Assembly: GCA_017648805.1 (NCBI GenBank)
Contig: JAGCIC010000060.1
Coordinates: 1 to 5,857 of the forward strand
Origin: Clostridia bacterium
GTDB lineage: Bacteria; Bacillota_A; Clostridia; Christensenellales; Aristaeellaceae
Direction: 5' to 3'
Length of the DNA: 5,857 bases
The position numbers and the translations under genes are program-made. Of the stretch, positions 1-5,581 are shown piece after piece. The notes beneath the pieces are model-generated. The model was not told the origin of the DNA and did not search any database. It worked only from the letters and a program-made list of their open reading frames with translations. The first letter of the stretch is position 1. The number at the start of each line of letters is the position of its first letter.

Positions 1-925
1 CGTACCTCATCGGCGGCTCCTTCAGCCAGTTGGGGAAGTCGGTCTCAAACCAGTTGCGGCCCTCCGTGCACACCCGCAGGTAGCCGCCGGTCTCGCCGTT
101 GATCCAGGAGCCCGGGTCGATCCAGTCGTTGATCTTGTCGGTGTGCTGGCGGTACCACGGCACATACTCGGACAGGTGTCCGTTGGACTCCGTGCTGAAG
201 TAGCCGAAGCGCTTCATCATGTCGATACGGACCTTTTCCCTCTTCGAGACCTCGGGATCGGCCTGCATGGCCTCAAGGAGTTTCCCGGTCAGCTCCTCGC
301 CGTTGTGCTTGACGGAGATGTACCACGTCATGTGGTTGATGCCGGCGCAGATGATGTCGATCTCCTCTTTTTTGTAGCCCAGCGCGTTCGCTATGAGCTG
401 GTGGCCGCCCTGCACGCCGTGGCACAGGCCCACGGTGGGCACTCCGCCGTACTTGTTGCAGTACCAGGTGACCATGGCGCAGGGGTTTGAGTAGTTGAGC
501 AGCATGCAGCCCGGCAATGCGACCTCTTTTATGTCTTTGCAGAAGCCCTCGAAAGCGGCTATGTCCCGCTGGCCGTACATTATGCCGCCCGCGCACAGGG
601 TGTCGCCCACGCACTGGTCCACTCCGTAGCGGAGGGGAACTTCTATATCCTTCGTGAACGCTTCCAGCATGCCTATGCGCACGCAGCTGATAACATACTT
701 GGCGTCTTTGAATGCCGCACGCCTGTCCAGGGTCGACTGTATCTTTATGTTCAGACCGTTGGCCTCGATGTCCCTCTGGCACAGCTGTGTGACCATGTCC
801 AGGTTGTTCTGGTTTATGTCCGTAAACGCGATCTCGATGTTCCTGAACTCAGGTACAGAAAGTATGTCTGCCAGCAGCCGCCGGGTAAAGCCTATGGAAC
901 CGGCTCCGATAAACGCTATTTTCAT
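1..925 (-). CDS. GH4 family alpha-glucosidase/alpha-galactosidase-like enzyme (3' end outside window)
   Basis: The frame runs open from ATG at 925 off the left edge, giving 308 residues of a protein usually about 430-480 long. The N-terminus MKIAFIGAGSIGFTRRL is the NAD-binding Rossmann loop of glycoside hydrolase family 4, with D36 in FTDI ending the second strand. NYSNP (144-148), GLCHGV (166-171) and AGINH (194-198) are family landmarks; Cys168 and His198 should bind the catalytic divalent metal. GH4 enzymes oxidise C3 with bound NAD+, eliminate the aglycone and reduce the product again, normally in the cytoplasm. CHG is the signature linked to alpha-glucosidase-type members, while MelA alpha-galactosidases carry CHSV; GYFSTESNGHLSEYVPWY (from about residue 242) resembles the corresponding MelA segment, so the sugar is undecided. 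The usual DTxGPGG is DTLCAGG here (108-114). GGGAG lies four bases before the start. The gene diverges from a second GH4 gene. Confidence 0.93.
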   Translation of the reverse strand, partial: MKIAFIGAGSIGFTRRLLADILSVPEFRNIEIAFTDINQNNLDMVTQLCQRDIEANGLNIKIQSTLDRRAAFKDAKYVISCVRIGMLEAFTKDIEVPLRYGVDQCVGDTLCAGGIMYGQRDIAAFEGFCKDIKEVALPGCMLLNYSNPCAMVTWYCNKYGGVPTVGLCHGVQGGHQLIANALGYKKEEIDIICAGINHMTWYISVKHNGEELTGKLLEAMQADPEVSKREKVRIDMMKRFGYFSTESNGHLSEYVPWYRQHTDKINDWIDPGSWINGETGGYLRVCTEGRNWFETDFPNWLKEPPMRY

Positions 926-1010
926 ATTGCTCCCGCCGCAGCGGCAACGGCTCTGAGGAAAGAACCGGGCTCCGCTTTTTATTTGCCCGCTTCGAAAACG
1001 CTCTTGCCAC

Positions 1011-1039
1011 ATTTTAACACAATATCAACGCTTATACAA
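1011..1039 (-). promoter_or_regulatory. Promoter for the leftward GH4 gene
   Basis: On the minus strand, TAAAAT (1016-1011) is preceded by TGT, making an extended -10 element. TTGTAT (1039-1034) lies 17 bases upstream as a weak -35. Transcription would start near 1004 and leave a leader of about 80 bases before the ATG at 925. The call rests only on motif match and position. Confidence 0.5.
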
Positions 1040-1061
1040 GCTTAAGCCCAAAACAATGCTG

Positions 1062-1090
1062 GTGACTTTTTTGCGGCTGAAGCGTATAAT
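1062..1090 (+). promoter_or_regulatory. Promoter for the rightward GH4 gene
   Basis: GTGACT (1062-1067, four of six matches to TTGACA) is separated by 17 bases from a perfect TATAAT (1085-1090). The predicted start of transcription is near 1097, about 40 bases before the ATG at 1136. Two copies of GACAGTGA lie right at and after this start point and could be a regulator site. The -10 elements of this promoter and the opposing GH4 promoter are about 70 bases apart, so one bound regulator could control both genes. Confidence 0.65.
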
Positions 1091-1094
1091 ATCA

Positions 1095-1116
1095 GACAGT
1101 GAAAATACGACAGTGA
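1095..1116 (+). repeat. Tandem direct repeat GACAGTGA in the GH4 leader
   Basis: GACAGTGA occurs at 1095-1102 and again at 1109-1116, a 14-base period. The first copy overlaps the predicted transcription start and the second ends just before the ribosome binding site. It may be an operator half-site pair or chance; the 14-base spacing is not a whole number of helical turns. Confidence 0.4.
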
Positions 1117-1135
1117 GTGGGAAAGGAAATATGGT

Positions 1136-2533
1136 ATGAACTACGACGTCAAGGCAAATAAAGTGACCGGACTCAATATCGCCTACATAGGCGGAGGAAG
1201 CCGCGGCTGGGCGTGGGGCTTTATGAAGGATCTGGCAAACGACCCGCAGATCTGCGGCACCGTGCGCCTGTACGATATAGACCGGGAAGCCGCGCTCAGG
1301 AACGAGACCATCGGCAATAAGATCAGCGCGCATCCCGACGCCAGATCCCGCTGGAAATACACCGTGGCGGAGAGCCTTCAGCAGGCGCTGACAGGCGCGG
1401 ACTTTACCGTGATAAGCATACTGCCCGCCAGTTTCAAGGAAATGCGCAGCGACGTGCACGCACCCGAGCGCCTGGGCATTTACCAGCCCGTGGGCGATAC
1501 CGTGGGCCCAGGCGGCTTCATGCGCGCGGTACGGACCATCCCCATGTACCGGGTGATCGCCGAAGCGATACGCGACTACGCCCCGGACACCTGGGTCATC
1601 AACTACACCAACCCCATGACGCTTTGCGTGCGCACGCTGTACGAGGTGTTCCCGCAGGTCAAGGCTTTCGGCTGCTGTCACGAAGTGTTCGGCACCCAGA
1701 AACTGCTGTGCGCCATGCTTAAGGAGAACACGGGCATAGAGGCGGAGAGGCACGAACTGTACACAACCGTCACCGGCATAAACCATTTCACCTGGCTCAC
1801 CAGTGCGTCGTACAAAGGCATAGATCTCATGCCCATGTACCGGGAATTCGCGGCGAAATACTGGGGGGAAGGCTTTGACGAGGGCGGCGACCTGAACTGG
1901 ATGAACTCCAGCTTCCGCTGCGCACAGAGGGTCAAGTTCGACCTGTTCCTGCGCTACGGTGCCATCGCGGCGGCGGGAGACAGGCACCTGGCCGAGTTCG
2001 TGCCCAGGTGGTACACCATGACTCCCGAAACGGTCACAAAGTGGAAGTTCGGCCTGACCACCGTGGACTGGCGGGAAAACGACCTTGTGAAGAGGCTTCA
2101 GCGCAGCGACGACCTTATCAGCGGCAAGGAACAGATAGACCTTACGCCTTCCGGCGAGGAGGGCCACCTGCTGCTCAAGGCGCTGCTGGGATTGGGAGAC
2201 CTGGTGAGCAACGTGAACGTACCCAACCGAGGCCAGTGCCCCGATCTGCCCCTGGGGGCGGTGGTTGAGACCAACGCATTGTTCGGGCTTGACCGCATCC
2301 AGCCCGTGTACGCGGGCAATATGCCCAAGGGCGTGCTGCCGCTGGTGACCCGCCACGTGCAGAATCAGGAGAACGTGCTGCGCGCTATACTGGACGGCGA
2401 CAGGAAACTGGCGCTCGCCACCTTCATGAATGACCCGCAGATGGGAAATGTGGGGCTGGAGGACGGAGAAAAGCTGTTCGACGACATGCTGGATGCCCAG
2501 AAGGCGTACGTGCCCGAAGGCCTGATAAAATAA
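1136..2533 (+). CDS. GH4 family alpha-glucuronidase-like enzyme (CHEV type)
   Basis: This is a complete 465-residue GH4 protein, normal length for the family. After a short 13-residue lead, LNIAYIGGGSRGW (13-25) is the NAD-binding loop and DID (47-49) ends strand two. PVGDTVGPGGFMRAVRTIP (118-136) is the canonical GH4 core motif. NYTNP (156-160) is followed by the metal ligands Cys181 in CCHEVFG and His217 in TGINHFTW. The signature CHE after the metal cysteine is associated with alpha-glucuronidase-type members, so the likely substrate is an alpha-linked uronic acid; galacturonide or another acidic glycoside cannot be excluded. Catalysis needs NAD+ and a divalent metal, and there is no signal peptide, so the enzyme should be cytoplasmic. 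ATG at 1136 has AAAGGA about nine bases upstream; no in-frame start lies closer to the promoter. The gene ends in TAA before a strong hairpin and diverges from another GH4 gene. Confidence 0.95.
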   Translation: MNYDVKANKVTGLNIAYIGGGSRGWAWGFMKDLANDPQICGTVRLYDIDREAALRNETIGNKISAHPDARSRWKYTVAESLQQALTGADFTVISILPASFKEMRSDVHAPERLGIYQPVGDTVGPGGFMRAVRTIPMYRVIAEAIRDYAPDTWVINYTNPMTLCVRTLYEVFPQVKAFGCCHEVFGTQKLLCAMLKENTGIEAERHELYTTVTGINHFTWLTSASYKGIDLMPMYREFAAKYWGEGFDEGGDLNWMNSSFRCAQRVKFDLFLRYGAIAAAGDRHLAEFVPRWYTMTPETVTKWKFGLTTVDWRENDLVKRLQRSDDLISGKEQIDLTPSGEEGHLLLKALLGLGDLVSNVNVPNRGQCPDLPLGAVVETNALFGLDRIQPVYAGNMPKGVLPLVTRHVQNQENVLRAILDGDRKLALATFMNDPQMGNVGLEDGEKLFDDMLDAQKAYVPEGLIK

Positions 2534-2540
2534 GACCCGG

Positions 2541-2581
2541 AATAAAACAAACACAGCCCGGACAGTCCGGACTGTGTTTTT
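2541..2581. terminator. Bidirectional rho-independent terminator between convergent genes
   Basis: The arms 2551-2562 and 2566-2577 pair as 11 base pairs with one C-A mismatch and a three-base loop (2563-2565). A T-run (2577-2581) follows on the plus strand. On the minus strand the A-rich stretch 2541-2550 gives TTTGTTTTATT after the hairpin. It sits between the stop of the GH4 gene (2533) and the stop of the oppositely oriented oxidoreductase gene (2597), so it can end both transcripts. Confidence 0.9.
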
Positions 2582-2596
2582 ACATGCGCTGAAAGA

Positions 2597-3565
2597 TCAG
2601 ATCTCGTATACCCTTTCGTCGTCGGCGTATATGCGCCTGCCTTCCCGGGCGGAGAGGTAGCACATGAGCACCAGCCTTAAGCAGTTGCGGGCTTCCCGGG
2701 CATCTGCCACCGCGGGACCGCCATGCAGGAACTCGGCGAAGGGCTTTGCCTGGGCTTTCAGGCGTTCGGAGTGGGCTTTGGGGCTGGGTATACCGCTGTC
2801 AGTCCAGTCCGCGTCGCCTTCCCTGTACCACTTAAGCCCCTGAACGCCGTCGGGGCGGGGCAGGCGGCAGGCGGGATTGTCGCCGAAGTACTGCTGTATG
2901 GAGCCGCCGGACAGGTACACTTCCGTGGTTATCTCGGAGGCGGAGCAGGTAAAGCACAGGCTTTGCTCGCAGATCATACCGTCGTGATAGCGGAACACCG
3001 CCACGGCGTTGTCGTTTTTCACGTCGGGATCAACGACGGTGCTCATTTCGCAGGTCACCGATTCGGGCATGCCGAACAGCCACAGCATAAGATCGAAGGG
3101 ATGGGAGGAGTCGTCCGCGAAAATGTCCCGGTTCAGCCGGGGATCGTTGTGCCAGGTGCTCCTGAAGTCTGCCCACACGTGGGTGGGGAGCCCGTGGCGG
3201 CGGCGGAACAGGCAGGGTCTGCCCAATTCGCCGGACTCGATCAGCCGTTTGATCTCCATATTCTGGGGATCGACGCGCATCTGCCAGCCCATTGTGAGGC
3301 GTACGCCCGCCTTTTCCACGGCGGCAACTATGCGGTCTGCCTCTGCCATGGTAAGCGCCATGGGCTTGTACAGGATTATGTCTTTGCCGGCAGCGGCGGC
3401 CTTTTCCGCAAGATCGGCGTGAAAGGCGGTCTCGGAGGTGATCACCACGGCGTCGATGCCGCTGCCCAGCAGTGCGTCAAGGTCGCCGTACGCTTTGGTA
3501 CAGAGCTTTTCGGCGCCATCTTTAAGCCTTTTGGGATCCCTGTCCCAGGCGCCTGTGATCTCCAC
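2597..3565 (-). CDS. Gfo/Idh/MocA family NAD(P)-dependent oxidoreductase, body of an interrupted gene
   Basis: The open part has 322 codons from a possible GTG at 3565 to TGA at 2597. It has the Gfo/Idh/MocA layout: EITGAWDRD at the end of Rossmann strand two, then VVITSETAFH, the family's EKP-type motif as YKP (K67-P68), and DDSSHPFDLMLWLFG (151-165) with the catalytic-region histidine H155. Members oxidise or reduce sugars, inositols and sugar acids with NAD(P) in the cytoplasm; the substrate cannot be read here. Starting at GTG would remove the first strand and the glycine-rich loop, which are still encoded just upstream in the same frame behind a TGA at 3598-3596. A product begun here, with AAGG eight bases upstream, should bind cofactor poorly. 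The rest shows no frameshift or extra stop, so decay would be recent. Its GH4 neighbours suggest a role in sugar or sugar-acid use. Confidence 0.8.
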   Translation of the reverse strand: MEITGAWDRDPKRLKDGAEKLCTKAYGDLDALLGSGIDAVVITSETAFHADLAEKAAAAGKDIILYKPMALTMAEADRIVAAVEKAGVRLTMGWQMRVDPQNMEIKRLIESGELGRPCLFRRRHGLPTHVWADFRSTWHNDPRLNRDIFADDSSHPFDLMLWLFGMPESVTCEMSTVVDPDVKNDNAVAVFRYHDGMICEQSLCFTCSASEITTEVYLSGGSIQQYFGDNPACRLPRPDGVQGLKWYREGDADWTDSGIPSPKAHSERLKAQAKPFAEFLHGGPAVADAREARNCLRLVLMCYLSAREGRRIYADDERVYEI

Positions 3566-3649
3566 GCCCAGGGCCTTGTTTTCGTTCCATTCCTTTCAGA
3601 AAGAGAATACGTGGCCATGCGCCAGGCCGAGCACACCGACTTTTTTAAT
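3566..3649 (-). pseudogene. N-terminal Rossmann segment of the oxidoreductase, cut off by in-frame TGA
   Basis: Reading the minus strand in the same frame as the main open part gives ATT AAA AAA GTC GGT GTG, translating as IKKVGVLGLAHGHVFSF, then TGA (3598-3596), then KEWNENKALG before GTG at 3565. VGVLGLAHGH (codons 4-13 counting ATT as 1) is the NAD-binding glycine loop, so the complete gene spans 2597-3649, 350 codons, normal for the family. Both sides fit the family in one frame, so a base substitution is more likely than an indel. GGAG (3661-3658) stands eight bases before ATT, exactly where an ATG would be expected, suggesting an ATG-to-ATT change or a rare ATT start. The gene therefore has two possible defects. 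A sequencing error is the main alternative. Confidence 0.72.
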
Positions 3650-3674
3650 GAAGATAACTCCGTTAAAAGCGAAC

Positions 3675-3706
3675 AAAAAAGCGGACAGGAACGTTGATTC
3701 CTGCCC
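3675..3706 (-). terminator. Rho-independent terminator of the tRNA operon
   Basis: On the minus strand GGGCAGGAA (3706-3698) pairs with TTCCTGTCC (3691-3683) as nine pairs including one G-U, with a six-base loop. Two bases later comes a run of six T (3680-3675). The hairpin begins ten bases after the tRNA-Pro gene and ends the tRNA transcript. Confidence 0.88.
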
Positions 3707-3715
3707 ACTGCGCTC

Positions 3716-3789
3716 TCGAGGTGACAGGATTTGAACCTGCGACCTTTTGGTCCCGAACCAAACGCGCTACCAAACTGCGCTACACCTCG
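3716..3789 (-). tRNA. tRNA-Pro, anticodon CGG
   Basis: On the minus strand the acceptor CGAGGTG (3789-3783) pairs with CACCTCG (3723-3717), followed by discriminator A at 3716. The D arm contains AGCGCAGTTTGGTAGCGC, the anticodon arm is TTTGG-TTCGGGA-CCAAA with anticodon CGG, and the T loop TTCAAAT is standard. It reads CCG codons. CCA is not encoded; the next bases are GAG, so CCA must be added by nucleotidyltransferase. It is the second gene of a two-tRNA operon. Confidence 0.96.
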
Positions 3790-3799
3790 TTTTGACGAG

Positions 3800-3872
3800 A
3801 GCCAACGAGGGGACTCGAACCCCTGACCTGCGGTTTACGAAACCGCTGCTCTACCGACTGAGCTACGTTGGC
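3800..3872 (-). tRNA. tRNA-Thr, anticodon CGT
   Basis: On the minus strand the acceptor GCCAACG (3872-3866) pairs with CGTTGGC (3807-3801), followed by discriminator T at 3800. The D arm is GCTCAGTCGGTAGAGC, the anticodon arm is GCGGT-TTCGTAA-ACCGC with anticodon CGT, and the T loop is TTCGAGT. It reads ACG codons. CCA is not encoded. Ten bases separate it from the downstream tRNA-Pro; these bases with the tRNA-Pro 5' end can form a small CTCG/CGAG hairpin that may help processing. Confidence 0.96.
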
Positions 3873-3889
3873 GCACATACAGCCTTAAT

Positions 3890-3918
3890 ATTATAGCACC
3901 GAAAGAAATGTTTGTCCA
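3890..3918 (-). promoter_or_regulatory. Promoter of the tRNA-Thr/tRNA-Pro operon
   Basis: On the minus strand TGGACA (3918-3913, five of six matches) is 17 bases from a perfect TATAAT (3895-3890). Transcription should start near 3883, about ten bases before the tRNA-Thr 5' end at 3872. It lies in the 104-base gap after the stop of the exonuclease-HD gene, where I see no clear terminator. Confidence 0.85.
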
Positions 3919-3976
3919 TATTTCGGAATTATTTAACATACAAAGGCCGTATTATCCGCTGCCGTATGTCCGGGAG

Positions 3977-5425
3977 CTAAAGCTTGAGCCCCGCGAACAC
4001 GGAGGAGGCCAGACGTCCGGCTTCTTTATACGCGCCGGTGTCCGAAAGCGGCTTGCAGTCCTTTATCAGCTGCCTGTAACCGGCTTTTGCGGCCTTGAGT
4101 TCGGTTCTGCCCAGCGTGTCGGCGAATGCGGTTTTAAGTTTTTCTCTGGTGTAGCTCAGCGCTCTTAAGCTTGACAGCGCGTCGGACAGGCGCAGCGTCA
4201 GACCTTCATCGTCGTCGGAGGAGGCGGAATTTTCAACCAGGTCCGCCACGTGATCGTTGAACTCGCTCCTTAAAACATCGGGAGTGACTTCGGGGCACTT
4301 GGTCAGCGTGTCGTGCAGCAGGGCGGCGGACAAAAGCGTATAGTCGTCCGTCATGGTGGAAGCGATCTGGCAGACCTCCATAAGGTGGGTCATATAGGGC
4401 GCCTGGCCGGGCTCCAGCGTCTGACCCGCGTGGTGCTCCATGGCGAAGGTCAGAGCTTTCGCGAACAGTTCCTCGCCCGTGAGCACCGGCACCGTGTCCA
4501 CCGGCTTCTTCTTGCGCCTGCGGCTGCGTTTGCGGGGAGTGGCGGGCGCCAGCTCCTTGTCCGCCATGGCGATGGCTTCGGGCGTAGCCTCGAAAAACGA
4601 GAGTTTGAGCACCTTGAACTTGATGCCCATGAATTCCCCTCGCACCAGGAAACGGCCGTGGGACACGCAGCCTGCCAGTTTGTACCAGCGGTCTATGCTG
4701 CCCTTCTCGCCCTCTTCCCACATCAGCGGGCTCATACACTTCGGGCAGTTCATAAGGGAGGCGCAGGCTTCTTCCCAGGCTTCCCTCTGGGAGGGATGCC
4801 TGTGGGTGCGGGCGGTGGACAGGGGCTTGGGCATGCCGCTGGTGGGGGAGAAGGAGGGCGCTTCCAGTTGGGAGATGCCCTTTTCCATGTCCACGGTCTT
4901 TAGGCACATGGCGGTAACGGCGGCGTCGTTCATGGCGTCGTGCAGGGACAGGTTCACCCGCACGCAGGCCTCTTCCGCCGTGTGCTTGAGCGCCAGGGGA
5001 CCGTGATCGGGATGCTGGGCGGCGTAGATCTTCTGGGCGTCGTACCAGGCGCAGGCGGGGGGATTGAGTCCGTGGAACGCCAGGTTGTTAAGGAACACAC
5101 GTCTGTCGTCCGGCCCCCAGGAGAATATCGCGTCCACGTCCTTGAGCCAGGCGGCGAATTCCTGCGCCGCGACGGGGAAATCCTCGCCGGAGGCGATATC
5201 GCTTTCGTTTATGCCGGTCAGTTTTTTTACGTATCTGTCCAGCCGCCTGCGTCCGCCCAGGCGCACGTAAAGGTTAAAACTGTCCACGGGGGTCATGTCC
5301 TTGTCGGTCTTGACCGCGCCGATCTGTATGATCTCCTCGTGCATTATCACGCCCTGGCGGCTCGAGGGCGTCCACATGGGGTTATGGTACTGGTTCCATT
5401 CCAGGTCAACTATCGCGTAGTACAT
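3977..5425 (-). CDS. DEDDh 3'-5' exonuclease fused to a putative zinc knuckle and a SpoT/Rel-like HD domain
   Basis: The 482-residue protein has three parts. Residues 1-180 are a DnaQ-like exonuclease of ERI-1/KapD type: D7 and E9 in DLEWNQ, D107 in WGPDD, H162 and D167 in HDAMND give the full DEDDh two-metal set, so 3'-5' trimming of RNA or DNA is expected. Residues 227-256 hold C227-x2-C230 and C253-x2-H256, a possible zinc site, and 298-307 is almost wholly Arg/Lys. Residues 316-425 resemble the SpoT/Rel hydrolase fold: HHAGQ, YMTH (H347), LLHD (H371-D372) and LSDALSSLRAL (D415) keep the metal ligands, but the Glu-Asp pair after HD is T375-K376 and the later Asn is S419. Whether it binds or splits an alarmone is open. 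GGAG lies five bases before the ATG at 5425; the stop is TAG. It is transcribed alone, divergent from a secreted-protein gene. The last 50 residues match no family I recognise. Confidence 0.92.
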   Translation of the reverse strand: MYYAIVDLEWNQYHNPMWTPSSRQGVIMHEEIIQIGAVKTDKDMTPVDSFNLYVRLGGRRRLDRYVKKLTGINESDIASGEDFPVAAQEFAAWLKDVDAIFSWGPDDRRVFLNNLAFHGLNPPACAWYDAQKIYAAQHPDHGPLALKHTAEEACVRVNLSLHDAMNDAAVTAMCLKTVDMEKGISQLEAPSFSPTSGMPKPLSTARTHRHPSQREAWEEACASLMNCPKCMSPLMWEEGEKGSIDRWYKLAGCVSHGRFLVRGEFMGIKFKVLKLSFFEATPEAIAMADKELAPATPRKRSRRRKKKPVDTVPVLTGEELFAKALTFAMEHHAGQTLEPGQAPYMTHLMEVCQIASTMTDDYTLLSAALLHDTLTKCPEVTPDVLRSEFNDHVADLVENSASSDDDEGLTLRLSDALSSLRALSYTREKLKTAFADTLGRTELKAAKAGYRQLIKDCKPLSDTGAYKEAGRLASSVFAGLKL

Positions 5426-5454
5426 AAAGTCTCCAATTATATTATCTGAACAGG

Positions 5455-5483
5455 ATTATACCACTTGACCCGGTTTTAGGCAA
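5455..5483 (-). promoter_or_regulatory. Promoter of the exonuclease-HD gene
   Basis: On the minus strand TTGCCT (5483-5478) is 17 bases from a perfect TATAAT (5460-5455). The predicted start near 5448 leaves a leader of about 23 bases with GGAG (5434-5431) ahead of the ATG at 5425. A second TATAAT at 5441-5436 is too close to the start codon to be the main -10 element. Confidence 0.72.
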
Positions 5484-5521
5484 CAATAAAGCGGAAATGC
5501 CTGAAAACGTAACAAACGCGC

Positions 5522-5551
5522 TTGACGGGAGCGGCGGCCGGATGTTATAAT
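5522..5551 (+). promoter_or_regulatory. Strong extended -10 promoter of the secreted-protein gene
   Basis: TTGACG (5522-5527, five of six matches) is 18 bases from a perfect TATAAT (5546-5551), itself preceded by TGT to form an extended -10. Transcription should start near 5558, followed by AAGGAGA (5567-5573) and the ATG at 5582. The near-consensus sequence suggests high basal expression. Confidence 0.85.
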
Positions 5552-5581
5552 AAACCATCATTGTATAAGGAGATTTTTGCC

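Noticed and set aside
1040..1047. GCTTAAGC palindrome between the divergent GH4 promoters as an operator.
   Set aside because: Eight bases is too short, it has no extended dyad, and no match to a known regulator site could be established by eye.
1025..2554. A 509-codon open frame on the minus strand across the CHEV-type GH4 gene.
   Set aside because: It is antisense to a gene with all GH4 motifs, its translation has no recognisable domain, and it runs through the GH4 promoter and terminator. GC-rich codon use in the real gene explains the lack of stops.
3540..3598. Selenocysteine insertion at the in-frame TGA of the oxidoreductase.
   Set aside because: I see no convincing SECIS-like hairpin with an apical G in the bases after the TGA, and this family is not known for selenocysteine at this position beside the NAD loop.
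2597..3598. Genome-wide reassignment of TGA to an amino acid.
   Set aside because: The same gene ends naturally in TGA at 2597-2599 right before a terminator, and tryptophan codons throughout the window are TGG. One internal TGA is better explained as a mutation or error.
2723..3697. A 324-codon plus-strand open frame opposite the oxidoreductase gene.
   Set aside because: The minus strand carries the Gfo/Idh/MocA motifs; the plus-strand translation is low-complexity Gly/Ala/Val-rich and resembles no family. It is a shadow.
3716..3872. tRNA genes as the attachment site of an integrated element.
   Set aside because: No integrase and no duplicated tRNA 3' end are visible in the window.
3873..3976. 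A terminator for the exonuclease-HD gene in the gap before the tRNA operon.
   Set aside because: Only a five-pair CATAC/GTATG pairing with a long loop and no proper T-run was found, so it is not reported as a feature.
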